A stretch of 64,000 nucleotides of DNA from Corynebacterium meitnerae (GTDB lineage Bacteria > Actinomycetota > Actinomycetes > Mycobacteriales > Mycobacteriaceae), in NCBI RefSeq assembly GCF_027570075.1, contig NZ_JAKMUS010000007.1, forward strand, positions 1 to 64,000, in the 5' to 3' direction. The notes below the pieces were generated by a model, which saw nothing but the letters and a program-made list of their open reading frames with translations, searched no databases and was not told the origin of the DNA. This document shows, one piece after another, positions 34,306 to 44,777 of this stretch (its first letter is position 1; each line of letters opens with the position of its first letter). A program made the position numbers and the translations under genes.

Positions 34306-35706
34306 ATGCTTGATCCCGTACTGAACACCGCGAACTTGTCGCGCGATGATCTACTGCGCATGCGCCACCAAGAGGCTGGCTGCTTCAATGATCTGCCCGC
34401 TCACGTGTGGCCGCGCAACGCCAAGCGTGAGGAGGACGGCTCGGTGTCCATCGCGGGGGTCAAGCTGACCGACATCGCCGCGGAATACGGCACTCCCGTC
34501 ATGGTGGTGGATGAGGAGGACTTCCGTTCCCGTTGTCGCGATATGGCGCAGGCCTACCTAGAGCCGAAGAACGTCCACTATGCCTCCAAGGCGTTTTTGA
34601 CCACGCGTATTGCCCGTTGGGTGAATGAGGAAGGCCTCTCCCTCGACGTGGCTAGTGAGAACGAGCTTCTCATCGCCCTGGCTGCGGATTTCCCAGCCGA
34701 GCGCATCACCGTTCACGGGAACAACAAGTCTGAGTCCTTCCTGCGCACCTGTGTTACCCGCGGTGTCGGACACGTCGTGGTGGATTCCCACCAGGAACTG
34801 GACACCCTGAACCGAATTGCCGGTGAGGAGGGCGTGGCCCAGGACGTGTTCATCCGCGTGAAGCCGGGCGTGGAGGCACACACGCACGAGTTCATTGCCA
34901 CAAGCCATGAGGACCAGAAATTTGGTCTGTCCCTCGTGTCCGGCTCCGCTTTCCGAGCTGTGCAGACGGCCCATAATGCTGAAAACCTCAAGCTCACTGG
35001 CCTGCACTGCCACGTCGGTTCCCAGGTCTTCGACGCCGAAGGCTTCAAGCTGGCTGCATCCCGCGTGCTGGGCCTGTACGCCAAGATCTACCGTGAGCTT
35101 GGCCTGCAACTGGACTACCTCGACCTTGGGGGTGGCTACGGTATTGCCTACACCGTGGATGAGCAGCCGCTTGACGTACAGGCTGTGGCAAAGGATTTGT
35201 TGCGCGCAGTCGAGGATGCGGCAGGGGAGTTGGGTATCACCCCGCCGACCGTCATCGTCGAACCCGGCCGTGCGATTGCCGGCCCGGCAGCTGTCACGGT
35301 GTACTCCGTGGGCACCGTCAAAGACGTTCACGTGACCGATGATGCAACGCGCCGATACATCGCTGTGGACGGAGGGATGAGCGATAATATTCGCACCGCT
35401 TTGTACGGCGCTGAGTATGACGCGCGAGTGGTCAATCGCCTCACCGAAGGCGTGCCACACGCGACGCGCCTTGTCGGATCCCACTGCGAATCCGGCGATA
35501 TTTTGATCAATAATGCCCTCTGGCCAGACGATATTGCGCCGGGGGACCTCATCTCCCTCGCCGCGACCGGAGCGTACTGCTACTCGATGGCGTCCAACTA
35601 CAACTGCTTCGGCCGTCCCGCCGTAGTCAGTGTGAAGGAGGGCACGGTGACTCCGATGGTGCGCCGCGAGACAGTAGAAGACATACTCGCTAGGGAGTCT
35701 TTGTAA
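34306..35706 (+). CDS. lysA: Diaminopimelate decarboxylase
   Basis: This 466-residue PLP enzyme of the alanine-racemase/ODC fold converts meso-diaminopimelate to L-lysine, the last step of lysine synthesis. HYASKAFLT contains the PLP lysine (K95). [28 protein letters not shown] and SHCESGDIL are the other family blocks. GAAAGGATG lies before the ATG. It is the second gene of the argS-lysA operon, and hom follows after 54 bases. Confidence 0.97.
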   Translation: MLDPVLNTANLSRDDLLRMRHQEAGCFNDLPAHVWPRNAKREEDGSVSIAGVKLTDIAAEYGTPVMVVDEEDFRSRCRDMAQAYLEPKNVHYASKAFLTTRIARWVNEEGLSLDVASENELLIALAADFPAERITVHGNNKSESFLRTCVTRGVGHVVVDSHQELDTLNRIAGEEGVAQDVFIRVKPGVEAHTHEFIATSHEDQKFGLSLVSGSAFRAVQTAHNAENLKLTGLHCHVGSQVFDAEGFKLAASRVLGLYAKIYRELGLQLDYLDLGGGYGIAYTVDEQPLDVQAVAKDLLRAVEDAAGELGITPPTVIVEPGRAIAGPAAVTVYSVGTVKDVHVTDDATRRYIAVDGGMSDNIRTALYGAEYDARVVNRLTEGVPHATRLVGSHCESGDILINNALWPDDIAPGDLISLAATGAYCYSMASNYNCFGRPAVVSVKEGTVTPMVRRETVEDILARESL

Positions 35707-35760
35707 ACTCTTAGGGCATTGCTGTCCACCCGTCCATCGTTTCAACGACACAGGAGAACC

Positions 35761-37113
35761 ATGACTGCGCTAAGCGCCGAAGGCAGGAACGGAAACTACC
35801 CAGGCAAGGGCATTGGGCAACCAGTTGGTGTTGCCCTGCTTGGTATGGGAACCGTGGGTACAGAGGTCTTGCGTCTGATTAATGAGTTCTCCTCGAACCT
35901 GGAAAACCGCATTGGTGGCCCGATTGAGGTCCGCGGCGTAGCCGTATCGGACCTGAGCAAGAAGCGTCCGGTGCTGGAGAACTTCCCGGATATCACGGTC
36001 ACGGACAATGCCCGCGAACTCATTGACCGCGACGATGTTGACGTTGTGGTTGAGGTCATCGGTGGCATTGAGTACCCGCGTGAGCTGGTGCTCGCCGCAC
36101 TGAAGGCCGGCAAGTCCGTGGTCACCGCAAACAAGGCCCTCATCGCTGCGCATGCGGACGAGCTGTCGGATGCTGCGAATGAGGCCGGCGTGGACCTCTA
36201 CTACGAGGCAGCTGTTGCTGCAGCTATCCCGGTCGTGGGCATGCTGCGTCGCTCCCTGGCTGGTGACCAGGTGCAGCGCATCTCCGGCATTGTGAACGGC
36301 ACGACCAACTTCATCCTTGACGCCATGGCTTCCACGGGCATGGGCTACGACGAAGCGCTGGCTGAGGCAACCCGCCTGGGCTACGCGGAAGCTGACCCGA
36401 CCGCGGATGTGGAGGGCCACGATGCTGCATCCAAGGCTGCGATCCTCGCTTCCATGGGCTTCCACACCCGCGTGACCTATGACGATGTTCACGCTGAGGG
36501 CATCACCACCATCACCGCGGAGGACATCGAAGCAGCGAAGGCCGCCGGCTTCACCATCAAGCTGCTCGCCATTTGCGAGAGGCTTGTCGACGACGCGGGG
36601 GTCACCTCCGTCTCTGCCCGCGTGCACCCGACGTTGGTGCCGAATGAGCACCCTCTGGCGAGCGTGGATAAGTCTTACAACGCTGTCTTCGTGGAAGCGG
36701 AAGCCGCTGGTCGCCTCATGTTCTACGGCAATGGCGCGGGTGGTGCTCCCACCGCGTCTGCTGTGCTCGGTGACCTGGTCGGTGCAGCCCGCAACAAGAT
36801 CCACGGTGGCCGCGCCCCGGCCGAGAACCCGTACGCGAACTACGCCGTCGCTGATTTTGGCGATGTGCCGACGCGCTACCACATCGATATGTCCGTGGTT
36901 GACCGTCCGGGCGTACTCGCGGAGATCTCCCGCCGCTTCGCTGCGCAGGGAATTTCCATCTCCGCTGTGCGTCAGGAGGAATCGGGTGAGCATTCCCGCC
37001 TCATCGTGGTTACCCACAAGTCGTTGGAGCGCAAGCTCGGTGGCATCGTCGACGAGCTGCGTGACATCGACGAAGTCCGCGAGATCAACTCTGTGATCCG
37101 CCTCGACTCCTAA
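35761..37113 (+). CDS. hom: Homoserine dehydrogenase
   Basis: This 450-residue NAD(P)-dependent enzyme reduces aspartate semialdehyde to homoserine. VALLGMGTVGTEVLRLI is the nucleotide-binding loop; GIVNGTTNFIL and EADPTADVEGHDAASKA are catalytic-domain signatures. The C-terminal ACT domain (YHIDMSVVDRPGVLAEISRR) gives threonine feedback inhibition. ATG 35761 has AGGAG upstream. thrB follows 45 bases on; the pair is the hom-thrB operon. thrC is not nearby, as in C. glutamicum. Confidence 0.97.
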   Translation: MTALSAEGRNGNYPGKGIGQPVGVALLGMGTVGTEVLRLINEFSSNLENRIGGPIEVRGVAVSDLSKKRPVLENFPDITVTDNARELIDRDDVDVVVEVIGGIEYPRELVLAALKAGKSVVTANKALIAAHADELSDAANEAGVDLYYEAAVAAAIPVVGMLRRSLAGDQVQRISGIVNGTTNFILDAMASTGMGYDEALAEATRLGYAEADPTADVEGHDAASKAAILASMGFHTRVTYDDVHAEGITTITAEDIEAAKAAGFTIKLLAICERLVDDAGVTSVSARVHPTLVPNEHPLASVDKSYNAVFVEAEAAGRLMFYGNGAGGAPTASAVLGDLVGAARNKIHGGRAPAENPYANYAVADFGDVPTRYHIDMSVVDRPGVLAEISRRFAAQGISISAVRQEESGEHSRLIVVTHKSLERKLGGIVDELRDIDEVREINSVIRLDS

Positions 37114-37158
37114 GCCCCACTGAGCATTCCTCAGCCGCGTTAACCGGAAGGACTCTTC

Positions 37159-38088
37159 GTGAGCATTGACCTTGAAGTGGGCCTGCGCGCCCGCGTCACC
37201 GTGCCTGGCAGTACCGCCAACTTGGGCCCCGGCTTTGACACCCTCGGTCTTGCCGTAGGTATCTACGACACCGTGGAAGTAGAAGTCACGGCCTCTGGCC
37301 TTGAGGTGGAGATTTTCGGCGAGGGCGCCAATGACCTCCCGCGCGATGCCTCCCACCTCGTGGTCAAGGCGATCAACTCGGCCCTGCACGCCGCTGACGC
37401 TTACGCACCGGGACTGAAGGTGACATGCACCAATAACATCCCGCAGTCCCGCGGCCTGGGTTCTTCCGCTTCCGCTGCTGTTGCCGGTGTCATCGCTGGC
37501 AACACTCTCGCAGGGAGCCCACTGAGCACCGATGACGTGATTCAGCTCAGCTCTGCTTTCGAGGGCCACCCGGATAACGCTGCTGCCAGCGTTGTCGGTG
37601 GGGCAGTGGTGTCCTGGACGGACATCCCCGTCGATGGTGTGTCCCAGCCGGAGTACCGCGCTGTGCCGTTGAAGGTGCACCCGGATATCAAGGCCACCGC
37701 ACTGGTGCCCAACTTCCACGCGTCGACGAATGCCGTGCGCAAGGTGCTGCCCTCGCACGTGACGCATACGGACGCCCGCTTTAACGTCTCCCGCACCGCC
37801 GTGATGACAGTGGCAATCCAGACCCACCCGGAATTCCTGTGGGAAGGCACCCGCGACCGCCTGCACCAGCCATATCGTGCGGACGTTCTGCCGGTCACGG
37901 CTGAGTGGGTCAACCGTCTGCGCAACCGTGGCTACGCTGCCTTCTTGTCTGGCGCTGGTCCGACCGCGATGGTGCTGTCCACGGAGCCGATTGACCCGAA
38001 GATCCTCGAGTCCGCGCGTGAGGATGGCCTCCGTGTACTCGAGCTCGATATCGCCGGCCCTGCGACGGCGGAGCTGCTTCGTTCTTAG
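37159..38088 (+). CDS. thrB: Homoserine kinase
   Basis: This 309-residue GHMP-family kinase phosphorylates homoserine on the way to threonine. [17 protein letters not shown] is motif 1, [16 protein letters not shown] is the ATP-binding motif 2, and [13 protein letters not shown] is motif 3. The start is GTG 37159 after GGAAGGA. It is co-transcribed with hom and converges with the acyl-CoA ligase gene 22 bases after its stop. Confidence 0.97.
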   Translation: MSIDLEVGLRARVTVPGSTANLGPGFDTLGLAVGIYDTVEVEVTASGLEVEIFGEGANDLPRDASHLVVKAINSALHAADAYAPGLKVTCTNNIPQSRGLGSSASAAVAGVIAGNTLAGSPLSTDDVIQLSSAFEGHPDNAAASVVGGAVVSWTDIPVDGVSQPEYRAVPLKVHPDIKATALVPNFHASTNAVRKVLPSHVTHTDARFNVSRTAVMTVAIQTHPEFLWEGTRDRLHQPYRADVLPVTAEWVNRLRNRGYAAFLSGAGPTAMVLSTEPIDPKILESAREDGLRVLELDIAGPATAELLRS

Positions 38089-38110
38089 ACGCTAGGCCTT
38101 CGACGTCGGC

Positions 38111-39922
38111 TTAGTCGTCGTCCTGGTCCGGGTCGGGCACCGGAATGGTGTCCTCGCTGGTGTCATCCGCGTCCGCTGCTTCGGCTGCGGGCGCGGTTTC
38201 ATTGTCTGGGCGTGTGCCGGGGCCGGGGAGGGCGATGATGTCGAATTCGTCTTTGGCCAGGTGTTCGCGCAGGTCGATTTTGTCGAATTTGCCCACGGAG
38301 GTTTTGTCGATGGAGGCGACAAACGTCCAGTACTCCGGCGCCATCCACGTGGGCAGCTCCTGCTGGAGGTCCTGGCGGAGCTTCTTCGCTAGGTCGATTG
38401 ACGGTGTGACATCGGAATGCAGAACCGTGACTGCCAGGGGGCGCTCACCCCACTTCTTGTCCGGGTAGCCGATGACGGCACACTCAACGACCTCGTCCGC
38501 CTCCATGATGAGGTTTTCCAACTGGGCGGAGTAGATCCACTCGCCGCCGGAACGGATGACATCGCGGGAGCGGTCATACAACGTCATGAACCCGTCGGAG
38601 GTCACCGTGCCCACATCACCAGTGCGAAGCCAGCCGTCGGCGGTGAAGAACTCATCGTCCTCCGTGACTTCCTTGCCACGGAACACCGAGGCGTACTCCT
38701 GGGTCTCCGCATTGGTGGGGTGGTAGTAAGCAGCAGCAACCATGTTGCCGCGAACCTGGATCTCACCATCGCTACGGTCAGAACCGGAGACGATCTGGCC
38801 ATCATTGACCACGCGGTAATCCAGCCATGGTGCGAACCGTCCCTGGGATACGCGGTAAGCCCAGCGGCGCTCACCGCCGGCACCTGAAGGCGGGCGGGCA
38901 ACTGTGCCCACGGTGGAGGTTTCCGTCATACCCCAGACGTGGACCACGTCCACACCGTAGCGTTCCTCCCACACCTTGATCAGGGCTGGTGGGGCAGGGG
39001 AGCCACCGACGTAAAGTTCCGTGAGCGACATGCGCTCCGGCGGGTTGTGCAGGTAGTAGACCATGAGCTGAATCCACAGGGTGGGCACACCATGGGCCAC
39101 GCGCGGGTGAGTGCCAGCGATGAGCTTGGCCAAGGTCGGCGCAGACACGTCCGAATCCGGTAGCACCAGCGGGGTGCCCGCCAGAAACGCAGTGAAGGGA
39201 ACACCCCAGCTGAGCACGTGGTAGATCGGGATGCAGCACAGGAAAGACTCGCCGTGAGTAATGGCAAGAGAGTCTGTTGCCCGCAGACTCATGGCAGTCA
39301 GCCAGATAGAGCGGTGTGAATAAGCTACGCCCTTCGGTGCTCCCGTCGTTGCCGTCGAATAGCAAATGGCTGCCGCAGTGTTTTCGGGCAGTTCGGGCCA
39401 ATCATAGAGGGTCGACTGCCCGTCGAGAAGCGCCTCGTAGCTGTGCACAGACACGGAGTCCGGCAGGTCTTCAGTAAGCGGCGCGACAGGCTTCGTCCCG
39501 GTGAAACAGACTGCGCGGACCTTCGGGCACTTCGGCAAAATGCGCGCGAGCTTCGGCGCCAAGCGTGGATCCGCAACCAGAACCTCCATCTCGGAGTGGT
39601 TGATGATGTAGGTGATCTGATCTTCCAGCAACTGCATGTTCAGCGGCACGAATACCGAGCCCTTTGCGGCGACGGAGAACATCACCTCCAAGTGCTCCGC
39701 GCAGTTGTACATGAGCGTGCCCACGCGCTGGTCCCCGTCAATCCCCAAAATGTCATTGAGTGCGTGAGCAAACGCGGCGGCGCGGGAGCCGATAGCCCCA
39801 AACGTGGTTTCTTCGGCGGTGCCCGTGCGCCACGTGGTCACCTTTGTCGTGGAGTGCACTGAAGAGCCGTAACTTAAGATACGGCCGACGGAAAAAGGCA
39901 CTTCCTGCATGGTGGCGAGCAT
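38111..39922 (-). CDS. Long-chain fatty-acid-CoA ligase (FadD-like)
   Basis: This adenylate-forming enzyme of about 603 residues has YSTATTGAPKG (P-loop A3), HVWGMTETS (A5), DRSRDVIRSGGEW (A8) and VGKFDKIDLR with the catalytic Lys (A10). It activates a fatty or related acid as acyl-AMP/acyl-CoA. The C-terminus has an unusual acidic tail (DADDTSEDTIPVPDPDQDDD). ATG 39922 is preferred because TAGAGT lies seven bases upstream (leaderless); another ATG four codons in is possible. It is divergent from rho. The exact substrate cannot be told. Confidence 0.85.
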   Translation of the reverse strand: MLATMQEVPFSVGRILSYGSSVHSTTKVTTWRTGTAEETTFGAIGSRAAAFAHALNDILGIDGDQRVGTLMYNCAEHLEVMFSVAAKGSVFVPLNMQLLEDQITYIINHSEMEVLVADPRLAPKLARILPKCPKVRAVCFTGTKPVAPLTEDLPDSVSVHSYEALLDGQSTLYDWPELPENTAAAICYSTATTGAPKGVAYSHRSIWLTAMSLRATDSLAITHGESFLCCIPIYHVLSWGVPFTAFLAGTPLVLPDSDVSAPTLAKLIAGTHPRVAHGVPTLWIQLMVYYLHNPPERMSLTELYVGGSPAPPALIKVWEERYGVDVVHVWGMTETSTVGTVARPPSGAGGERRWAYRVSQGRFAPWLDYRVVNDGQIVSGSDRSDGEIQVRGNMVAAAYYHPTNAETQEYASVFRGKEVTEDDEFFTADGWLRTGDVGTVTSDGFMTLYDRSRDVIRSGGEWIYSAQLENLIMEADEVVECAVIGYPDKKWGERPLAVTVLHSDVTPSIDLAKKLRQDLQQELPTWMAPEYWTFVASIDKTSVGKFDKIDLREHLAKDEFDIIALPGPGTRPDNETAPAAEAADADDTSEDTIPVPDPDQDDD

Positions 39923-39986
39923 GCCCACAACTCTAGCGCGCCACATTTTTAAGCGGGGCATTCCACCGCACCGTGGTTTCGTGGTC

Positions 39987-40268
39987 TACAATGAGCCACT
40001 AGATCGCGACCGTGGTGGATTCTCACACGGTCAGGGGCGTATTCGCATCTGTCTGCGCCGCGCCGCATCCACCAATTACTTACAACCGCACCGCGTTAAT
40101 CCATTCACTACATGGGATTGCGTTTGTGCGAGTCCGATCTAACGTGCATCACCTTCCTTGACGCAGGGTCACCGCTATGAGAGTTTGTGCACCATCACCG
40201 CCAGGAAGGTAGGGGACGTTCACGCCGCGCGGAATGCACGCGCCGGACGACACGATGAAAGGACATCC
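39987..40268 (+). promoter_or_regulatory. rho promoter and ~270-base leader
   Basis: TACAAT (39987-39992) is a probable -10. The leader then runs for roughly 270 bases without a real gene. ACCTTCCT (40151-40158) can pair with AGGAAGGT (40203-40210), enclosing an 11-codon ORF starting ATG at 40177. Long rho leaders are often used for autoregulation by attenuation; that role here is inferred. Confidence 0.45.
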
Positions 40269-42101
40269 GTGACCGATACGGGTAACGCAGCGAGCCAAGA
40301 CCTCGCATCGCTGAAGCTGCCGGAGCTGCGCAAGATCGCAGCCGAAAAAGGCCTTCGGGGGACCTCCGCCCTACGCAAGGGCGAGCTGATTCAAGCCATC
40401 ACCACCGGTTCTGTACCGCAGCGCGCACGTCAGCGCGCGAGCGAGCAGGCTGCCGCTGAAAAGGCACCGGCTGAGGACAGCCGCGAGAAGAAGCCACAGA
40501 ACAAGCAGGAGAAGCAGGAAAAGCCGGAGAAGCCCGCTCAGAAGGAGCAGGGCCAGGAGCAGGACGATCAGCGTTATGAGTCCCGCTCCGCAGCTCGCCG
40601 CGCGCGCCGCAACCGCGCGAAGCATGCCGAGCAGGAGCAGAACGACAACTCTGAGAGCTCTTCGCGTAACGACGATCGATCGGACCGCAACAACCGCGAT
40701 AACCGCGACAACAACGACGGTCAGGGCTCTGATCGGGATGGCCGTGATAACCGCGACAACCGTGGTGGTCGGAACAACCGCGACAACCGCGACAACCGCG
40801 ATGGTGACGGCAATGGCCGCCGTGGTCGCCGCAATCGCCGTAACCGCCGTAACCGTGACAACCACAATGGTGGCGGCAACAACGGTGGCAATAACAACGG
40901 CAACAACAACCAGGACTTTGATCCGGAGGATCTGCAGGAAGTCGCTGGCATCGTGGACATCGTTGACAACAACGCCGCGTTTGTCCGCACGACCGGTTAC
41001 CGGGCGAACCAGGCCGACGTGTTCATCAATAACAACCTTGTGCGCCGTTGCGGTCTGCGCTCCGGCGATGCGGTGATTGGTCAGGTTCGTGCGAACGGCC
41101 AGAGTCACTCCCACGGCAGTGGCCGTAACCGTCAGCGCTACAACCAGCTGGTGCGCGTGGATTCCATCAACGGCATGACCGTTGAGGACGCGAAGCAGCG
41201 CCCCGAGTTCCACAAGCTCACGCCGCTGTACCCGAACCAGCGTCTGCGCCTGGAGACGGAGCCGAACATCCTGACCACGCGTGTGATCGACCTGGTCATG
41301 CCGATTGGTAAGGGCCAGCGTGCACTCATCGTCTCCCCGCCGAAGGCTGGTAAGACGACGATTCTGCAGAACATCGCGAATGCGATCGCGCAGAACAACC
41401 CGGAGTGCTACCTCATGGTCGTGCTCGTGGACGAGCGCCCGGAGGAAGTTACGGACATGCAGCGCTCCGTCAAGGGTGAGGTTATCGCCTCCACCTTTGA
41501 CCGCCCGCCGAGCGAGCACACCGCGGTTGCGGAGCTCGCGATTGAGCGCGCGAAGCGCCTCGTGGAGATGGGCCAGGACGTTGTGGTCCTGCTGGATTCC
41601 ATCACCCGCCTTGGCCGTGCGTACAACAACTCCTCGCCGGCATCGGGCCGCATCCTCTCTGGTGGTGTGGACTCCAACGCGCTGTACCCGCCGAAGCGTT
41701 TCCTGGGTGCTGCCCGCAACATCGAGGACGGTGGCTCCCTGACCATCATCGCTACGGCGATGGTGGAGACCGGTTCCGCTGGTGACACGGTGATCTTCGA
41801 GGAATTCAAGGGCACCGGTAACGCGGAGCTCAAGCTCGACCGCAAGATCGCTGAGCGCCGCGTGTTCCCGGCCGTGGACGTCAACCCGTCCGGCACACGC
41901 AAGGACGAGCTGCTGCTCGCCCCGGAGGAAGCCCGCGTCATGCACAAGCTGCGCCGCATCCTCTCCGCGCTGGATCCGCAGGCCGCTATTGACCTGCTGA
42001 TCAAGCAGCTGAAGAAGACCAAGAACAACGGTGAGTTCCTCGTTGGTGTTGCGCAGTCTGCGCCGATGGCCGCTGATGTGGATACAGAGGAGTACCAGTA
42101 A
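40269..42101 (+). CDS. rho: Transcription termination factor Rho
   Basis: This 610-residue hexameric RNA translocase ends transcripts. The N-terminal Rho_N helix bundle is at about 12-45. A long Arg/Asn/Asp-rich insert (about 55-215, with repeated NRDN units) follows, then the RNA-binding OSB fold (VDIVDNNAAFVRTTGY). The ATPase has PPKAGKTTIL (Walker A, near 360) and DVVVLLDSITRL (Walker B). GTG 40269 follows GAAAGGAC; the upstream open frame is leader. prfA starts on the base after its stop. The insert is typical of actinobacterial Rho. Confidence 0.97.
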   Translation: MTDTGNAASQDLASLKLPELRKIAAEKGLRGTSALRKGELIQAITTGSVPQRARQRASEQAAAEKAPAEDSREKKPQNKQEKQEKPEKPAQKEQGQEQDDQRYESRSAARRARRNRAKHAEQEQNDNSESSSRNDDRSDRNNRDNRDNNDGQGSDRDGRDNRDNRGGRNNRDNRDNRDGDGNGRRGRRNRRNRRNRDNHNGGGNNGGNNNGNNNQDFDPEDLQEVAGIVDIVDNNAAFVRTTGYRANQADVFINNNLVRRCGLRSGDAVIGQVRANGQSHSHGSGRNRQRYNQLVRVDSINGMTVEDAKQRPEFHKLTPLYPNQRLRLETEPNILTTRVIDLVMPIGKGQRALIVSPPKAGKTTILQNIANAIAQNNPECYLMVVLVDERPEEVTDMQRSVKGEVIASTFDRPPSEHTAVAELAIERAKRLVEMGQDVVVLLDSITRLGRAYNNSSPASGRILSGGVDSNALYPPKRFLGAARNIEDGGSLTIIATAMVETGSAGDTVIFEEFKGTGNAELKLDRKIAERRVFPAVDVNPSGTRKDELLLAPEEARVMHKLRRILSALDPQAAIDLLIKQLKKTKNNGEFLVGVAQSAPMAADVDTEEYQ

Positions 42102-43181
42102 ATGGCCGGATCACACGTATCACTCGTTGATGACTATGTGTCTGAGTACCAGGGCATCCAAGCCCAGATGTCAGACCCAGAGGTTGTCGGCGACCAGGAC
42201 CTGTTCCGCAAGCTGTCTAAGCGTTACGCGCAGCTGCAGCCGATCATCAACGTGAACAACGACCTCAACCAGGCGCGCGAGGACCACGAGGCAGCCAAGG
42301 AAATGGCCTCCGAGGACAAGGAATTCGCCGAAGAGGCAACCCGCCTTGAAGGTGAGATTGTCCGCCTGGAGGAGGAGTTGGCGGATCTGCTCGCCCCACG
42401 CGATGAGCACGATCCGGATGACGTGATCATGGAGATCAAGGCTGGTGCCGGTGGGGAAGAGGCCGCTCTGTTCGCGGCCGACCTTGCCCGCATGTACCAG
42501 AAATACGCTGAGAAGCATGGCTTGAGCTGGGATGTCTTGGACGTCTCTGAGTCTGATCTCGGCGGTGTGAAGGACATGACGGTGTCTGTGACCATGAAGA
42601 ATCCATCCCGTGATGGCGCGTGGTCCATGCTCAAGTTTGAGGGTGGCGTGCACCGCGTGCAGCGCATCCCCGTGACGGAATCGCAGGGCCGTATCCAGAC
42701 GTCCGCTGCTGGTGTCTATGTCTTCCCGGAGACCGAAGAGGTCGGCGACGTTCAGATCGATGAGAAGGATCTGCGTGTTGACGTCTACCGTTCCTCCGGT
42801 AAGGGTGGCCAGGGCGTGAACACGACGGACTCCGCTGTGCGTATCACCCACCTGCCCACGGGCATTGTGGTGACCTGTCAGAAGGAACGTTCGCAGATTC
42901 AGAACCGTGCGCGCGCGATGCAGGTTCTGCAGGCTCGCCTGGAGCAGATCGAACGCGAGAAGGCTGAGGCAGAAGCCGCTGAGGGTCGTGCTTCGCAGGT
43001 GCGCAACATGGACCGCTCGGAGCGCATCCGTACGTACAACTGGCCGGAGAACCGTATCTCGGATCACCGCATCGGTTTTAAGGCCAACAACCTTGACTCG
43101 GTGCTCGATGGCAACATGGATGACCTGATCACCGCTCTGCAGACGCATGAGCGCCAGGAGCGACTCGAGGCGGAGCACTAG
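42102..43181 (+). CDS. prfA: Peptide chain release factor 1
   Basis: This 359-residue class I release factor recognises [25 protein letters not shown] contains the GGQ that triggers peptide release, and the PxT-type tripeptide region lies upstream. It starts immediately after the rho stop. No rpmE gene lies between rho and prfA, unlike in mycobacteria. PrmC, its methylating enzyme, is encoded next. Confidence 0.97.
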   Translation: MAGSHVSLVDDYVSEYQGIQAQMSDPEVVGDQDLFRKLSKRYAQLQPIINVNNDLNQAREDHEAAKEMASEDKEFAEEATRLEGEIVRLEEELADLLAPRDEHDPDDVIMEIKAGAGGEEAALFAADLARMYQKYAEKHGLSWDVLDVSESDLGGVKDMTVSVTMKNPSRDGAWSMLKFEGGVHRVQRIPVTESQGRIQTSAAGVYVFPETEEVGDVQIDEKDLRVDVYRSSGKGGQGVNTTDSAVRITHLPTGIVVTCQKERSQIQNRARAMQVLQARLEQIEREKAEAEAAEGRASQVRNMDRSERIRTYNWPENRISDHRIGFKANNLDSVLDGNMDDLITALQTHERQERLEAEH

Positions 43182-43185
43182 TCCA

Positions 43186-44091
43186 GTGCGCTGGAACTCA
43201 CCCGAGCTCGCATCGCTTATCGACGATGCCCGGCGCCGCTTCACCCACGCCGGCATCGCATCCCCCGACGTCGACGCGACTGTGATCGCGGCGGCGCTTT
43301 TGGGGGAGTCATCCCGTTTGGCCTTGCGTTTTTATTCCCCAGATCAAATTCCCGCGTCCTTCGCTGTCGCCTATGAGGCGGCAGTAAAGCGGCGTGAGAA
43401 GCGTGAGCCGCTGCAGCACATTGTGGGCTCAGCACCCTTTGGGATTCTTGATCTCAGGGTTGGTCCCGGCGTGTTCATTCCGCGCCCGGAAACGGAAGTG
43501 CTTGCTGAATGGGCAGTGACGGAATTTGAAAAGCTCAGCGAGGAATACGAAGGCCAGCCGGATGAGTCCATCATCGTGGACTTGGGCACAGGGTCTGGTG
43601 CGTTGGCGATCTACATTGACCAGCGCGTGCAGGCTGATGAGGTCATCGGCGTGGACCTGTCACCGGTTGCGGTTGAAGCTGCCATGGACAATGCACACGA
43701 GCACGGCTCCGCTGTCCGCATCATCGAGGGCGATATGACGGATCCGGATCTGCTCAGCGAGTATTCCGGGCGCGTTGCCATGGTTGTCTCCAACCCGCCG
43801 TACGTGCCTTTTGCTCCGCAGGAAGCAGGATTGCTGGATCCGGAGGTCTACCACGACCCGGAAACAGCAGTTTTCTCTGGTGAGGACGGCATGGACGCCA
43901 TCCGTGGCCTCATCCCGGTTGCAGCGCGTCTGCTCATGCCCGGCGGGCTGCTGGGGATTGAGCATGATGATTCGACGGCGGCGGTGACCCGGGAACTCGT
44001 GGAAAAGCAAGGCTGCTTTGAACACGTCCGAAACCTAAAAGACCTCACTGGTCGGGACAGGTTTGTCACCGCGAGTAAGGTACAACCCTAA
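43186..44091 (+). CDS. prmC: Release-factor glutamine methyltransferase PrmC
   Basis: This 301-residue SAM methyltransferase modifies the Gln of the GGQ motif in release factors. It has VDLGTGSGALAIYI (SAM motif I), IPRPETEVL and VVSNPPYVPF (NPPY, near 201). GTG 43186 is chosen, four bases after the prfA stop, giving the family-typical RWNSPELASLIDDAR start. It belongs to the rho-prfA-prmC-tsaC-wecA run. Confidence 0.95.
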   Translation: MRWNSPELASLIDDARRRFTHAGIASPDVDATVIAAALLGESSRLALRFYSPDQIPASFAVAYEAAVKRREKREPLQHIVGSAPFGILDLRVGPGVFIPRPETEVLAEWAVTEFEKLSEEYEGQPDESIIVDLGTGSGALAIYIDQRVQADEVIGVDLSPVAVEAAMDNAHEHGSAVRIIEGDMTDPDLLSEYSGRVAMVVSNPPYVPFAPQEAGLLDPEVYHDPETAVFSGEDGMDAIRGLIPVAARLLMPGGLLGIEHDDSTAAVTRELVEKQGCFEHVRNLKDLTGRDRFVTASKVQP

Positions 44092-44108
44092 AAGGAGGAT
44101 CATCGCCG

Positions 44109-44774
44109 ATGCCGAGCAGAGTGTATGACTGCCTGGACCCACAGGGCCGCAAAGAAGGTATTGAGGCTGCCGCAGCCGCTGTTAAGGCTGGCCAGTGCGT
44201 GGTGCTGCCCACCGATACCGTGTATGGAATCGGCGCGGACGCATTCAACCCGGACGCCTGCGCCAAGTTGTTAGCCACGAAGCGCCGTGGCCCGGATATG
44301 CCGATTCCTGTGCTCGTGGGCTCATGGACCACGATTCAGGGGCTGGTGCGAGAGTTCACGGACACCGCAAAAACTCTCGTTGAAGCGTTTTGGCCTGGTG
44401 GCCTGTCCATCGTTGTGCCCGAAGCCCCTTCTTTGCCGTGGAACCTGGGCGATACCCGCGGTACCGTGCTCCTGCGCATGCCGTTGCAGCCGGTGGCAAT
44501 TGAGCTCCTCCGTGAGGTTGGTCCGATGGCTGTGTCGAGCGCGAATATCTCCGGTCAGCCGCCGGCAGTGACCGCTGTTGGCGCGCGCAACCAATTCGGC
44601 GAAGCTGTTCAGACCTATCTCGATGGCGGTAAGGCTGAGGTGGGGGAGCCATCCACCATCATCGATATTTCTGGTCCGCGTCCTGTCATTCTGCGTGAAG
44701 GCGCCATCGCGGCGGAGCGTATTGGTGAAGTTCTTGGACTTGACCCGGAGGACTTGCGGCGGAAGGACCGCTAA
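44109..44774 (+). CDS. L-threonylcarbamoyladenylate synthase (Sua5/YrdC/TsaC)
   Basis: This 221-residue YrdC-fold enzyme makes threonylcarbamoyl-AMP for t6A modification of tRNAs. Visible signatures are CVVLPTDTVYGIGADAFNP near the start, KRRGPDMPIPVLV (binding Lys/Arg), and MAVSSANISGQPP. A near-perfect ribosome site AAAGGAGGATCAT precedes the ATG. It lacks the extra Sua5 domain of longer homologues. Confidence 0.93.
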   Translation: MPSRVYDCLDPQGRKEGIEAAAAAVKAGQCVVLPTDTVYGIGADAFNPDACAKLLATKRRGPDMPIPVLVGSWTTIQGLVREFTDTAKTLVEAFWPGGLSIVVPEAPSLPWNLGDTRGTVLLRMPLQPVAIELLREVGPMAVSSANISGQPPAVTAVGARNQFGEAVQTYLDGGKAEVGEPSTIIDISGPRPVILREGAIAAERIGEVLGLDPEDLRRKDR

Positions 44775-44777
44775 CTC

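Noticed and set aside
35770..37866. 698-codon open frame on the minus strand
   Set aside because: Antisense shadow of hom and thrB caused by high third-position GC.
40680..40910. CRISPR-like tandem repetition
   Set aside because: The repeats are degenerate NRDN codons inside rho, with no regular spacers.
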